Under the pieces are notes generated by a model that saw only the letters and a list, made by a program, of their open reading frames with translations, did not search any database and was not told the origin of the DNA. 41,327 nt of DNA from Actinomycetes bacterium (GTDB lineage Bacteria > Actinomycetota > Acidimicrobiia > Acidimicrobiales > Palsa-688). The position numbers and the translations under genes were made by a program. Every line of letters begins with the position of its first letter. Within the stretch, counting starts at the first letter, position 1. This document shows positions 24,684-33,586 of this stretch, one piece after another. The stretch is from assembly GCA_021828475.1 (NCBI GenBank), contig JAJZIY010000026.1:1-41327 (forward strand), written 5' to 3'.

Positions 24684-25160
24684 TCACAGCTCGAACAGGC
24701 CGGCGGGGACGGTGACGGTCACCACGCCGCCACCCACGGCCGTCACGAACCGCAGCGGTACGAGGGTGCCGTCGTCCAGCACGATAAGGTCGCTGGCCGG
24801 GTTGGCCTGCAGTGCCACCACCGTGCCCCGCTCCGTCCCGTCCTGGTCGCGCACGGTCGTGCCCACCAGCTCGTGCACCCAGAGCCCATCGTCTCCCGTG
24901 CCCGCCTCGGCCGACAGGACCGCTCCTGCGAGGCCCTCGGCCTGCTCGCGGGTCGTGAACCCGGCGAAAGCAACCAACCAGGAGGCCCGCGCCTGGGTTC
25001 TGGCCGGCAGGGCCTGAGCACGCTCCACCCGCAGGGCCCGACCATCGCAGAGGAGCTCGGCGCCCGCAGCGAGGCGCCCCTGCTTGTTCGTGACCAGGTG
25101 CACCACGACCTCGCCGCGCAGCCCGTGCGCCCGGCCCACCTGGCCGATCTCGAGCAGCAC
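24684..25160 (-). CDS. rimM: 16S rRNA processing protein RimM
   Basis: RimM assists 30S head assembly through S19. The 158-residue product has LLEIGQVGRAHGLRGEVVVH at the N-terminus (RimM N domain) and a PRC-barrel C-terminal domain (about 90-158, LWVHELVGTTVRD, DGTLVPLRFVTAV). The GTG start is at 25158-25160, 7 bases after khpA. Confidence 0.95.
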   Translation of the reverse strand: MLLEIGQVGRAHGLRGEVVVHLVTNKQGRLAAGAELLCDGRALRVERAQALPARTQARASWLVAFAGFTTREQAEGLAGAVLSAEAGTGDDGLWVHELVGTTVRDQDGTERGTVVALQANPASDLIVLDDGTLVPLRFVTAVGGGVVTVTVPAGLFEL

Positions 25161-25167
25161 GAGCCGC

Positions 25168-25437
25168 TCAGTCCGCTATGTCTACGAAGACCTCATCGCC
25201 GTCACGGGCGGCTGCGGCGCGCGTAACGGCGCGGATGGCCTGGGCGGTACGGCCCCGCCGGCCGATGACCCGCCCGACGTCGTCGGGCGCAACGTCCAGG
25301 TGGAGCCTCACGGGCGATCCCTCTCCACCGCTCAGCTCGACGCTGACCGCACCGGGGTCGTCCACGATCTGCCGCGCCAGGTACTCGAGGACCGCTCTTG
25401 CAGTGCCCCCGGGTGCCCGGTTGAAGGCGTCGGTCAC
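25168..25437 (-). CDS. khpA: KH-domain RNA-binding protein KhpA
   Basis: A single KH domain of 89 residues, the usual gene between rpsP and rimM. The GXXG loop reads [12 protein letters not shown] and is intact. In other bacteria KhpA works with KhpB/Jag as an RNA chaperone. The start is the GTG at 25435-25437, which overlaps the rpsP stop in GTGA. The longer upstream frame is the rpsP shadow. Confidence 0.9.
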   Translation of the reverse strand: MTDAFNRAPGGTARAVLEYLARQIVDDPGAVSVELSGGEGSPVRLHLDVAPDDVGRVIGRRGRTAQAIRAVTRAAAARDGDEVFVDIAD

Positions 25438-25724
25438 TGCGCTGCGGGCTTGGCCGCGCCACTCGGACGCGGTGCGGGGGCTGCGATCAGTCCTTCGGCG
25501 ACCAGGATCCGACGCACCCTGTCCGTCGGTTGAGCGCCCTTGCCGAGCCACTCGGTGACGCGGTCCGCCTTCAGGACGACTTTCTTCTCGGCTTCGCGCG
25601 GCGCGTAGCTGCCCACGACCTCGATGAACCGCCCGTCACGGGGCGACCTGCTGTCGGCGGCCACGACACGGTAGGTCGGTTGCTTGGTCTTGCCCATCCG
25701 CATGAGGCGGAGCTTGACTGCCAT
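25434..25724 (-). CDS. rpsP: 30S ribosomal protein S16
   Basis: A 96-residue S16 with [19 protein letters not shown] at the N-terminus, [20 protein letters not shown] and [17 protein letters not shown], and a short Ala/Pro-rich tail. The ATG is at 25722-25724. The 145-base gap to ffh contains a TACACT hexamer that may be its promoter. Confidence 0.96.
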   Translation of the reverse strand: MAVKLRLMRMGKTKQPTYRVVAADSRSPRDGRFIEVVGSYAPREAEKKVVLKADRVTEWLGKGAQPTDRVRRILVAEGLIAAPAPRPSGAAKPAAQ

Positions 25725-25801
25725 TGCCTGCTTCGTTCCTGTCCTGTGAGCGGCCGGTGAACCCGGCGCGGCGTGTGTCCCTGTGCTGCCTAGACCGTGC
25801 A

Positions 25802-25807
25802 AGTGTA
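25802..25807 (-). promoter_or_regulatory. Putative -10 (TACACT) for the rpsP operon
   Basis: TACACT on the minus strand would give a leader of about 70 bases before rpsP. No good -35 is visible. The operon may also be read through from ffh. Confidence 0.35.
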
Positions 25808-25869
25808 GGCGCGACTGGCGTGCGCCGCGGCCAATGCTACCCGGGCGAGGTAGCGACCCCCCGCCAGGC

Positions 25870-27222
25870 CTACCGGCGCTTCTTGCGCTTGGTGCCCTTG
25901 CCCGAGGCCTTCTTCTGGCTGCCGCGACGGCTGATGGCAGCGAGCGCCGGCATCTGGCGCATGAGTTGCTGGACCTGTTTGAACCGGTCCAGAAGCTCGT
26001 TGACATCCTGCACCGTGGTACCCGAGCCGGCTGCGATCCTGGCCCGCCTCGAGCCGTTGACGATCGAGGGCTCTGCCCTCTCCCCAGGCGTCATCGAGTG
26101 GATGATGGCCTCGATCGGCTTGAGCATTGAGTCGTCCAGCTGGGCGTTGCGGACCTCCTTTGGCATCATCGGCAGCATCCCGATGAGGCCGGAGAGCGGG
26201 CCCATCTTCTTCACCGACTGCAGCTGCTCGAGGAAGTCGTCGAGGCCGAACCTGCCTTCGGCGAGCTTGGCGACCGCCTTCTCCGCGTCCTCTCGCTCGA
26301 TGGCCTGCTCGGCACGGTCGATCAGGCTGAGGACGTCACCCATCCCGAGGATGCGGCCGGCCATGCGGTCGGGATGGAAGGTCTCGAAGTCCTCCAGCTT
26401 CTCTCCGGTCGACGCGAAGGCGATGGGCTTGCCCACGACCTCCTTCACCGAGAGGGCCGCCCCACCCCGGGCGTCGCCGTCGACCTTCGTCAGGACGACA
26501 CCGTCGAGGGCCAGCGTCCTGTGGAAGGCCTCAGCGGTGGCGACCGCGTCCTGCCCGGTCATGGCGTCGATGACGAGGAAGGTGTAGTGGGGCTGGACAG
26601 CTTCCGATATCTGGCGGACCTGCTCCATCATCTCCACGTCGATGGACAGCCGGCCGGCCGTGTCCACGACCACCACGTCGCGGCCGACCCTCGCCGCCTC
26701 CTCCAGGCCCTTCTTGGCCACCGTGACGGGGTCGGAGGGCTCCGAGTACATAGGTACACCAACCTGACCGGCCAGCACCCGCAGCTGCTCGACGGCCGCC
26801 GGCCGCTGGAGGTCGGCACCCACCAGCAGCGGGTTGCGCCCCTGGTGCTTGAACCAGCGGGCCAACTTGGCGGCGTTGGTGGTCTTGCCGGCGCCCTGGA
26901 GGCCGGCCAGCAACACCACAGTCGGGGGCCTCGGGGCGTACGTGATGCGCAGCGCCGTCCCCCCGAGCACCCGGACCAGCTCGTCGTGCACCGCCTTGAC
27001 CACCTGCTGGCCCGGCGTGAGCGAGCGGGCCAGGTCCGCTCCGACCAGCTCGGAGCGCAGCCTTGCGACGACGTCGCGGACAACCAGCAGGTTGACATCC
27101 GCCTGGAGCAGCGCCATGCGTATCTCACGCAGCGCCTCGTCGACGTCGTCCTGGCTCAAGCGCCCGCGCCCTCTCAGGCGGGTGAAAATCCCTTCGAACC
27201 GGTCTGAGAGAGCCTCGAACAT
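25870..27222 (-). CDS. ffh: Signal recognition particle GTPase Ffh
   Basis: Ffh binds signal sequences and 4.5S RNA and hands ribosomes to FtsY at the membrane. The 450-residue product has the N domain (1-90), the G domain with [21 protein letters not shown] and [13 protein letters not shown], and the Met-rich M domain (about 300-430) with [20 protein letters not shown] followed by RARIA. It ends in a basic tail ([14 protein letters not shown]). The ATG at 27220-27222 follows a TAGCAT hexamer by 9 bases. It shares a 99-base divergent region with the MaoC gene. Confidence 0.97.
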   Translation of the reverse strand: MFEALSDRFEGIFTRLRGRGRLSQDDVDEALREIRMALLQADVNLLVVRDVVARLRSELVGADLARSLTPGQQVVKAVHDELVRVLGGTALRITYAPRPPTVVLLAGLQGAGKTTNAAKLARWFKHQGRNPLLVGADLQRPAAVEQLRVLAGQVGVPMYSEPSDPVTVAKKGLEEAARVGRDVVVVDTAGRLSIDVEMMEQVRQISEAVQPHYTFLVIDAMTGQDAVATAEAFHRTLALDGVVLTKVDGDARGGAALSVKEVVGKPIAFASTGEKLEDFETFHPDRMAGRILGMGDVLSLIDRAEQAIEREDAEKAVAKLAEGRFGLDDFLEQLQSVKKMGPLSGLIGMLPMMPKEVRNAQLDDSMLKPIEAIIHSMTPGERAEPSIVNGSRRARIAAGSGTTVQDVNELLDRFKQVQQLMRQMPALAAISRRGSQKKASGKGTKRKKRR

Positions 27223-27231
27223 CAGGCGGCC

Positions 27232-27237
27232 ATGCTA
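27232..27237 (-). promoter_or_regulatory. Putative -10 (TAGCAT) for ffh
   Basis: TAGCAT on the minus strand lies 9 bases before the ffh ATG, giving a leader of at most 2-3 bases. No Shine-Dalgarno fits in between. Confidence 0.4.
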
Positions 27238-27308
27238 CAGGCGAGCAGGACGCGGGGTGCGCCGCCGCGACCGCGCCGCCGGTCTGGCCACAACGGTGCC
27301 GGCGGGCG

Positions 27309-27314
27309 TATCCT
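27309..27314 (+). promoter_or_regulatory. Putative -10 (TATCCT) for the MaoC gene
   Basis: TATCCT lies 7 bases before the ATG at 27322, with no Shine-Dalgarno between. It is one of the clearest leaderless starts here. Confidence 0.5.
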
Positions 27315-27321
27315 GCCTGCC

Positions 27322-27777
27322 ATGCCCGAGGGCCAGCTGACGATCGAGGACCTGCGCTCCAGGGTCGGGCGGCACCTCGGTTGGAGCGACTGGCACGAGG
27401 TCACCCAGGACCAGGTGGACCGCTTCGCCGATGTCACCGGCGACCACCAGTGGGTGCACACCGACCCCGAGAGGGCACGTCAGGGCCCGTTCGGCACAAC
27501 GATCGCCCACGGCTACCTGACCCTGTCGCTGCTGCCGGCACTGCTCGGGGAGGTCCTGTTCGTCGCCGGTCCCCGTTTTGCCGTCAACTACGGGCTCAAC
27601 CGTCTCCGCTTCCCTGCCCCCGTGCCCGTAGGTTCGCGGGTGCGGGCCGGCGCCACCCTGAGCGCCATGGAGGCGGTCGCCGGCGGGGAGCAGGTCGTGC
27701 TGGCCTGCACGTTCGAGGTCGAGGGTTCGGACAAGCCGTGCTGCGTCGCAGATGTCGTCTTCCGGTACTACTACTGA
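27322..27777 (+). CDS. MaoC-like dehydratase (hot-dog fold)
   Basis: A 151-residue single hot-dog protein of the MaoC/NodN group, whose members hydrate or dehydrate enoyl-CoA thioesters. The hydratase-2 type motif is present: FADVTGDHQWVHTDPERA with the catalytic Asp and His, then GPFGTTIAHGYLTLSLLP. The C-terminal strand reads NYGLNRLRFPAPVPVGSRVR. The acyl substrate is unknown. The start is set by a TATCCT -10 7 bases upstream; the frame is open earlier. It lies 63 bases before menG on the same strand and may be co-transcribed, but a role in menaquinone synthesis is not implied. Confidence 0.9.
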   Translation: MPEGQLTIEDLRSRVGRHLGWSDWHEVTQDQVDRFADVTGDHQWVHTDPERARQGPFGTTIAHGYLTLSLLPALLGEVLFVAGPRFAVNYGLNRLRFPAPVPVGSRVRAGATLSAMEAVAGGEQVVLACTFEVEGSDKPCCVADVVFRYYY

Positions 27778-27840
27778 CGTGGCCTCCCGAGCCGATGTGA
27801 GCACCGTCGGGGCTTCGCTGGCGACCGGGCCGGGAGCGTT

Positions 27841-28563
27841 GTGAGGCTCCCCGTCCGCAGGGCCGCCGACCCGCTGCCGACCGGGGACGACAAGGTCCGG
27901 GCCGTGCGGCACATGTTCGACGTGATCGCGCCCCGCTACGAGACCGTCAACGCCCTTATGGCCATGGGCATGGACCGGGGCTGGCGGCGGGCCTGCGTGC
28001 ACCAGCTCGACCTGCCCCCGGGCTCGCGTGTCCTCGACGTGGCCTGCGGCACGGGCGACCTGTGCCGGCAGCTTGCCGCCGACGGCTATCGCCCTACGGG
28101 AGTCGACCTTTCCCGGGGGATGCTGGCCAGGGCCCGTACCTCGGCTGCGCTGGTGCTCGGCGATGCGCTGTCGAGCCCGTTGCGCTCCGGTGCCTTCGAC
28201 GGTGCCGTCAGCGGGTTCGCCCTGCGCAACGTCGTCGACCTCTCGGCCCTGTTCGCGGAGCTGGCCCGCGTCGTCCGCCCGGGCGGCCGCGTCTCGCTGC
28301 TCGACATGTCGCAGCCGGACAACCCGGTGCTGCGAGCCGGGCACCATCTCTGGACCAACTATGCGGTACCCGCCATCGGGGCCGTGCTCTCGGACGCGGA
28401 GTCCTACCGGTACCTGCCCCGCAGCCTGGCCTACCTGCCCCCGCCCGCCCACATGTCCGAGCTGCTGAGGGCGGCCGGGTTCCGTGCCGTCGAGCGGCAT
28501 GCCCTGTCCGGCGGTATCACCCAGTTGTACGTGGCCACCAGGTCCGAGACGCCGGCACCGTGA
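27841..28563 (+). CDS. menG: Demethylmenaquinone methyltransferase MenG (UbiE)
   Basis: The last step of menaquinone synthesis, a SAM-dependent C-methylation. The 240-residue product has the UbiE signatures MFDVIAPRYETVNALMAMGM, the SAM motif VLDVACGTGDL, GFALRNVVDLSALFAEL, RVVRPGGRVSLLDMS and a C-terminal SGGITQLYVATR. The GTG at 27841-27843 has GGGAG upstream. It overlaps menF by four bases (GTGA). Confidence 0.94.
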   Translation: MRLPVRRAADPLPTGDDKVRAVRHMFDVIAPRYETVNALMAMGMDRGWRRACVHQLDLPPGSRVLDVACGTGDLCRQLAADGYRPTGVDLSRGMLARARTSAALVLGDALSSPLRSGAFDGAVSGFALRNVVDLSALFAELARVVRPGGRVSLLDMSQPDNPVLRAGHHLWTNYAVPAIGAVLSDAESYRYLPRSLAYLPPPAHMSELLRAAGFRAVERHALSGGITQLYVATRSETPAP

Positions 28564-29909
28564 AGCTGCCTCTCAATGAGGGCGCCGCCTCCCGAGCACC
28601 CCTCTCCGCCGGCCCGCCGGCGGGCCCGTCCGCGGGCCTCTGGGCGGTCAGCGTCCCTCTGAGGGCAGGCGAACTGCCTGACCTCGTCGCAGCCGGTGCA
28701 GGCGCCGGACGGCGCCTGTGGTCACGATCGGGCCTCGAGCTCCTCGGCATCGGCGAAGCCCTGCGCCTCGACATGACGCCGGGCTGGGCGGCCGCCAGTG
28801 CCACCGCCTGCGTCGCGCGCGTGCTCGGCACGGCCCTTCACCGTGGTGACACGGGCGCCGTCACAGGTCCCCTGGCCATGGGCGCCCTCCCGTACGACCC
28901 GCAGCGGCCCGGCCACCTCGTGGTGCCCGCCCTCGTCCTGGGCCGCACCGGGGACGGAGCCTGGGCCACGCTGGCGGGCATCGGCGGGACGCCGCCCGAC
29001 GAGCGCCAGGCGGCGGAGGCCGTCGAGCGCCGGCTGCAGACCCTGGCCGCCTCCCACCCGCCGACAGTCGTCCCCGACGGCTTCGAGCTGTCGACAACCA
29101 TGTCCCACGAGGACTGGAAGCAGCTGGTTGCGACGACGGTGGAGTCGATCCAGTCGGGCCCCGCGTCCAAGGTGGTGCTGGCCCGCCGGGTCGACGTGGT
29201 TGCGAACCGGCCCTTCGCCCTGCACTCGGTCCTGGGGCGGCTCGCAGCCCTCTACCCCTCCTGCTTCGTGTTCCACATTGAGGGTTTCGTGGGTGCCAGC
29301 CCGGAGACCCTGGTGCGCAGGCACGGCCCGGACATCCTCAGCCACCCGCTCGCGGGCACCGTAGCCCGCAGCGGCGAAGCGGCAGCCGACGACGCCCTGC
29401 TGGCAGCGCTCATGGCATCCCCCAAGGACAGGCACGAGCACCAGGTCGTCGTCGACCACATCGCCGACGCCCTGGCGCCCCTGTGCGGCACCCTCGACGT
29501 CCCGTCGTCACCCTCGGTCATGGCCCTGCGCAACGTGTCGCACTTGGGGACGCCCATCACCGGCAGGTTGCGGCCCGGCAACCCCGACGGGGACCTCCCC
29601 GACGCCCTCGAGCTGGCAGCCCGGCTGCAGCCGACCCCGGCCGTGGGCGGGGAGCCGGCGGCTGCGGCGATGGCCTGGCAGGAGGCCCACGAGGGCTTCG
29701 ACCGCGGCCTCTACGCCGGTCCCGTCGGGTGGGTGGACGCCTCCGGTGACGGGGAGTGGGCTCTGGGCCTGCGCAGCGCCTCGGTCGAGGGGGCGCGGGC
29801 GTCCCTCTACGCCGGTGCCGGCATCGTGGCCGGCTCCGACCCCGAAGCCGAACTGGCCGAGACCCAGCTCAAGCTGCAAGCACTCCTCGCCGCCCTCGTC
29901 CGTCCCTAG
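28560..29909 (+). CDS. menF: Isochorismate synthase MenF
   Basis: Converts chorismate to isochorismate, the entry to menaquinone. The 449-residue product belongs to the chorismate-binding fold: SKVVLARRVDVV, FVGASPETLVRRHG, HPLAGTVARSG, KDRHEHQVVVDHI, HLGTPITGRL, LQPTPAVGGEP and GLYAGPVGWVDASGDGEWAL in the C-terminal two thirds. The N-terminal 40 residues are low complexity. MenF is favoured over a siderophore enzyme because menG, menD, menH, menA and menE are adjacent. The GTG start overlaps the menG stop. It is convergent with menD; the 70-base gap holds repeats of CGTCGGG but no clear terminator. Confidence 0.93.
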   Translation: MKLPLNEGAASRAPLSAGPPAGPSAGLWAVSVPLRAGELPDLVAAGAGAGRRLWSRSGLELLGIGEALRLDMTPGWAAASATACVARVLGTALHRGDTGAVTGPLAMGALPYDPQRPGHLVVPALVLGRTGDGAWATLAGIGGTPPDERQAAEAVERRLQTLAASHPPTVVPDGFELSTTMSHEDWKQLVATTVESIQSGPASKVVLARRVDVVANRPFALHSVLGRLAALYPSCFVFHIEGFVGASPETLVRRHGPDILSHPLAGTVARSGEAAADDALLAALMASPKDRHEHQVVVDHIADALAPLCGTLDVPSSPSVMALRNVSHLGTPITGRLRPGNPDGDLPDALELAARLQPTPAVGGEPAAAAMAWQEAHEGFDRGLYAGPVGWVDASGDGEWALGLRSASVEGARASLYAGAGIVAGSDPEAELAETQLKLQALLAALVRP

Positions 29910-29979
29910 GGGTACGGCCCCAGGAGCGCAACCCGATGCCGTCCGCGGCCCAGGCGGCCGGGGCGTCGGGCGTCGGGCG

Positions 29980-31827
29980 TCAGCCGAGACCCACGACCGC
30001 CAGTTCCACGGCCTCGTGCAGGCGACGATGGGCGGTGACGTTGGCGGCCCGGGGCGTCTTCACGACCCACACTCGCACACCCGGGCCCTGTGGCCCGGAC
30101 AACGCCGGGATGAGCGACTCCAGGTCCCCCACCTGCTCGGCGTCCACGCCGTAGGCGCTGGCCACCGCGCACAGGTCGGTGCCGTGAGGTGTGCCCCACA
30201 AGCGCTCGAAGCGCTCCGGCTCCTGCTCGGCCGCCTGGGGGAGGAAGTTGAAAATCCCGCCGCCGTCGTTGTCGACGACAACGACGTCGAGGCGGAGCGC
30301 TCGCTGGCCGGCCCGGAGCAGGGCACCCGCGTCGTAGAGGAACGCCAGGTCACCGAGAACGGCGACCGTGCCCCCCCCGGTCGCCTCGCTCGCCGCAGTG
30401 CGGCCTGTTCGGGCCACGGCGACACCGAGGGCTGTCGAGAGGACCCCGTCGATACCGTTGGCACCCCGGTTGGACAGGACTGTGACCCCATCGCGAGGCC
30501 CGGCCCACCACTCGAAGTCCCGCACCGGCATCGAGGACGACAGGACAAGCGCCGCGCCCTTTGGGAGCGCCGCCATGACCGCGCGGGCCAGGGCCGGCTC
30601 GCTCGTGCCTTCCTCGGCCCCGATCGTGGCGTCGACGGCGGCCTGCCCGGCACTCTCCGCCAGCGCCCACTGCCGGGCCCAGTCGCCCCTCGGAGCCGCG
30701 GGCACCGCCTTGGCCACAGCCAGGCAGAGGGCGTCCGGGGCGGCAGCGACGACGAAACCCGGTAGGCGGTCAGGCGCAGACCACGAACCCCACGGGTCCA
30801 CGAGCACCTGAGGGCACTCCAGCTCGGCCAGCCACTCGTTGAGCACCCTCGATGCCCACGGTGCACCGAGCCTGAGCACGATGTCGGGGCGCCACTGCCG
30901 CACCCGGGACGTGCGCAGCAGGGAGTCGGCGAGGGTGACCGAACCGGCGGTGCGGCAACCGCTGACCGGGTTGGCGAGCACAGGCCACGAGGTCGCCCGG
31001 GACAGCTGCCACACCGCCTCGGCGCCGGCCCCACCAGCGCCGGCCACTATCAGGCCCCGCTCTCCCGCTTCAGCCAGCATGCGCACCATCTCGGCCGGAG
31101 CCGACAGGTCGTCGGCGGCAACCACGCTGTGCCAGGGGGCCCGGTCCTCGCGGCCCAGCCCGGCCGAACGCAGGGCGGGACGACCCTTTGTCCCAGCCCC
31201 CGGCCCGTCGGTGCCCCCGTCCCCCAGCACCGCACCGGCCGCCCCGAGCAGTGGTTCCCTGAAAGCCATGTTGAGGTGGACGGGCCCGGGACGGTGGGCC
31301 CCGCCGCGGGCCTCGGCCACGGCCCGGGAAGCGAGAGACCGCCACCAACCGGCCGAGGCCAGGTCCGCCACGCCGACCGAGACCGCCCAGCGGGTGGATC
31401 CGCCGAAGAGCCCGGACTGCTCGACTGTCTGGGGCGCACCGCACCCGTGCAGCTCCTCGGGCCTGTCAGCCGTCACCGCTATGAGGGGGACACCGGAGAG
31501 GTCGGCCTCGACCACGCTCGGGTGCAGCTCGACGGCGGCCGTCCCGCTGGTCGTGACGACCACCGCCGGGTTACCCGAGGCCAGGGCCATCCCCAGGGCG
31601 AAAAAGCCCGCCGCCCGCTCGTCCAGATGGACGTGCAGCGCCAGTTCTCCACGCTCCTCGGCCTCGGCCAGGGCAACGAGCAGCGGCGTCGAACGCGAGC
31701 CCGGAGCCACCACTACATCGGTGACACCCGCCCTCGACCACTCGTCCGCGAGCACGTACGCGAAAGCGGCCTGCACGTCGCGGGCGGCGGGTGAGCCCGC
31801 CACGCGGGCAAGATCTTCCAATGGCAC
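29980..31827 (-). CDS. menD: SEPHCHC synthase MenD
   Basis: A thiamine diphosphate enzyme joining 2-oxoglutarate to isochorismate. The 615-residue product has VVVAPGSRSTPLLVALAEA in the N-terminal Pyr domain, FFALGMALASGNPAVVVTTS and TADRPEELHGCGAPQT, and in the C-terminal PP domain SSSMPVRDFEWW, LSNRGANGIDGVLSTALG, VLGDLAFLYDAGALL and the cofactor motif VVDNDGGGIFNFLP. The start is unsettled. The GTG at 31825-31827 would overlap the menH ATG on the other strand by 7 bases; the GTG at 31801-31803 aligns well with other MenD starts and removes the overlap. The two Pyr and PP domains are complete. Confidence 0.94.
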   Translation of the reverse strand: MPLEDLARVAGSPAARDVQAAFAYVLADEWSRAGVTDVVVAPGSRSTPLLVALAEAEERGELALHVHLDERAAGFFALGMALASGNPAVVVTTSGTAAVELHPSVVEADLSGVPLIAVTADRPEELHGCGAPQTVEQSGLFGGSTRWAVSVGVADLASAGWWRSLASRAVAEARGGAHRPGPVHLNMAFREPLLGAAGAVLGDGGTDGPGAGTKGRPALRSAGLGREDRAPWHSVVAADDLSAPAEMVRMLAEAGERGLIVAGAGGAGAEAVWQLSRATSWPVLANPVSGCRTAGSVTLADSLLRTSRVRQWRPDIVLRLGAPWASRVLNEWLAELECPQVLVDPWGSWSAPDRLPGFVVAAAPDALCLAVAKAVPAAPRGDWARQWALAESAGQAAVDATIGAEEGTSEPALARAVMAALPKGAALVLSSSMPVRDFEWWAGPRDGVTVLSNRGANGIDGVLSTALGVAVARTGRTAASEATGGGTVAVLGDLAFLYDAGALLRAGQRALRLDVVVVDNDGGGIFNFLPQAAEQEPERFERLWGTPHGTDLCAVASAYGVDAEQVGDLESLIPALSGPQGPGVRVWVVKTPRAANVTAHRRLHEAVELAVVGLG

Positions 31828-32615
31828 AGTGCTCAGGGCTCTCGAGCTCGGTGGTCGGCTCCAGCGGGTCGGACGGTCAACCAGCCCTAGTACTGTTGCA
31901 CGGTTACACCCAGACGGGCGAATCCTGGACGCCGGTCCTGGCCCACATGCCGCCGGCCGCCGCCCTGCTCCCTGACGCGCCTGGCCACGGTGGCTCCGCT
32001 TCGGTGCGGGCCGACATGTGGACCACAGCCGACATGCTGGCCGCCCTGGTCAGCCGGCCCTGCACCTGGGTCGGCTACTCGATGGGGGGTCGGGCAGCGC
32101 TGCATGTAGCCCTCGCCCACCCCGAAACCGTCGAGCGCCTTGTCCTGGTCAGCACCAGCCCAGGCATAGCCGACCCGGTCGCTCGCGCCCAGCGCGTCGA
32201 GTCCGACGAGCGCCTGGCACAACGCATCGAGGCGGACGGGGACGCCGGCCTGCCCCGGTTCCTCGACGAGTGGCTGGCAACGCCCCTCTTTCGGGCCCTG
32301 CCCCGCGAGGCAGCGGGGATGTCCGCACGCCTCGCCAACACGGCCTCCGGTCTCGCCTCGAGCCTACGACTGGCCGGAGCCGGTGCCCAGGATCCGCTGT
32401 GGGCGCGCCTGGGCGAGCTGGGGCAGAGGCAACTGCCTGTCCTGCTCGTGACCGGCCAGCTCGACTCCCGCTACTGCGGGCTGGCTCGCCAGATGGCCGA
32501 TGCCATCGGCCCCCTGGCGAGCACCGTGATCGTGGCGGGGGCCGGTCATGCCTGCCACCTGGAGAAACCAGCGGAAGTTGCAGCGCTCGTCACCAACTTC
32601 GCCGGCATCGTCTGA
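31821..32615 (+). CDS. menH: SHCHC synthase MenH, alpha/beta hydrolase
   Basis: MenH removes pyruvate from SEPHCHC. The 264-residue alpha/beta-hydrolase has the oxyanion segment LVLLHGYTQTGESW, the nucleophile elbow GYSMGGRAALH and the catalytic His in GAGHACHLEKP. LLHGYTQTG and the men context support MenH over a general esterase. The start is the ATG at 31821-31823; the frame also opens 10 codons earlier. The stop is only 5 bases from the menA stop, in a tail-to-tail arrangement. Confidence 0.88.
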   Translation: MAQCSGLSSSVVGSSGSDGQPALVLLHGYTQTGESWTPVLAHMPPAAALLPDAPGHGGSASVRADMWTTADMLAALVSRPCTWVGYSMGGRAALHVALAHPETVERLVLVSTSPGIADPVARAQRVESDERLAQRIEADGDAGLPRFLDEWLATPLFRALPREAAGMSARLANTASGLASSLRLAGAGAQDPLWARLGELGQRQLPVLLVTGQLDSRYCGLARQMADAIGPLASTVIVAGAGHACHLEKPAEVAALVTNFAGIV

Positions 32616-32620
32616 CCCGC

Positions 32621-33508
32621 TCAGAGAGCCAGGCCAAGGGCGAGGAGGGCGCCGGCCACGAGTTGCAGGCGGCCTGTCGCCCCCAGCACTGGGACCAACT
32701 GCGGTCCTGAGGCACCCCTCAGGACCGATCGGACCGGGCCGACCGCAAGCACGACGCTCGGCAACGCCAGCAGGGCCCACGGCCTGCTCACCGCCAGGGG
32801 AGCCACCAGCGCCAGCGCCCCCAGGGCGCACGCAGCGTAGAGGGCGCGTGTCGGTGCGGCACCAAGGCGCACGGCCAGGGTGTTCTTCCCAGCTGCGGTG
32901 TCGCCGGGGATGTCACGCAGGTTGTTGACGACCAGCAGCGACACCGCGAACAGCCCCACGGGGAGTGCCGCCAACACCTCCAGGCCGGTCAGCCGACCGG
33001 TCTGAACATATGCGGTACCGACCGTCGCTACCAGGCCGAAGAACACGAAAACCGAGACCTCGCCCAGACCGGCATAGCCGTAGGGGCGGGGCCCCCCGGT
33101 GTACGCCCAGGCCGCAACCACGCATACGAGCCCCACCACGAGCAGCCACCAGCCGGCCACGGCCGCCAGCGCCAGGCCTGCGAGCCCGGCGACGGCGAAA
33201 GCGGCAAGTGCCGCCCTCTTGACGGCCGCAGGGCTCGCCGCGCCCGAAGCCACCAGGCGCAAGGGCCCGACCCGGGCGTCGTCCGTGCCCCTCACACCGT
33301 CGCTGTAGTCGTTGGCGTAGTTGACGCCCACCTGCAGCGCCAGCGCCACGACGCCGGCGAGGACCGCCCGCCACCACAGGGAATGGCCATAGGCCACCGC
33401 CGTACCGGTGCCGACCAGTACCGGGACCAGGGAGGCGGGGAGCGTCCGGGGCCTCGCCCCGGCGACCCAGGGCGAGATGGCGCGTGAGGCGTGGCGCGTC
33501 TGCGACAT
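32621..33508 (-). CDS. menA: 1,4-dihydroxy-2-naphthoate polyprenyltransferase MenA
   Basis: MenA attaches the prenyl chain to DHNA, in the membrane. The 295-residue product has the two Asp-rich UbiA motifs, NYANDYSDGVRGTD (about 65-80) and NNLRDIPGDTAAGKNTLAVR (about 187-205), and about eight or nine hydrophobic segments. ARPRTLPASLVPVLVGTG at the N-terminus matches actinobacterial MenA. The ATG is at 33506-33508. A TAGGGT hexamer lies 10 bases upstream. The open frame extends further without similarity. Confidence 0.94.
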   Translation of the reverse strand: MSQTRHASRAISPWVAGARPRTLPASLVPVLVGTGTAVAYGHSLWWRAVLAGVVALALQVGVNYANDYSDGVRGTDDARVGPLRLVASGAASPAAVKRAALAAFAVAGLAGLALAAVAGWWLLVVGLVCVVAAWAYTGGPRPYGYAGLGEVSVFVFFGLVATVGTAYVQTGRLTGLEVLAALPVGLFAVSLLVVNNLRDIPGDTAAGKNTLAVRLGAAPTRALYAACALGALALVAPLAVSRPWALLALPSVVLAVGPVRSVLRGASGPQLVPVLGATGRLQLVAGALLALGLAL

Positions 33509-33518
33509 TTCGGGTGTG

Positions 33519-33524
33519 ACCCTA
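33519..33524 (-). promoter_or_regulatory. Putative -10 (TAGGGT) for menA
   Basis: TAGGGT on the minus strand lies 10 bases before the menA ATG, giving a leader of a few bases at most. It sits in a 78-base divergent region with menE. Confidence 0.4.
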
Positions 33525-33574
33525 GCCAACGCCCGGCTGTCCCGGGTGGGGACGCTGCGCCGGCCATCCTCGGG

Positions 33575-33580
33575 CAGACT
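33575..33580 (+). promoter_or_regulatory. Weak -10 candidate (CAGACT) for menE
   Basis: CAGACT lies 6 bases before the GTG of menE, the same spacing as the TANNNT elements elsewhere but with C for the first T. Low confidence on its own. Confidence 0.25.
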
Positions 33581-33586
33581 GTCGGA

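Noticed and set aside
27322-27777. MaoC-like gene as a menaquinone enzyme
   Set aside because: It is next to menG, but no step of the MenF-MenA pathway uses this fold in the way the motif suggests; the DHNA-CoA thioesterase is a different hot-dog family.
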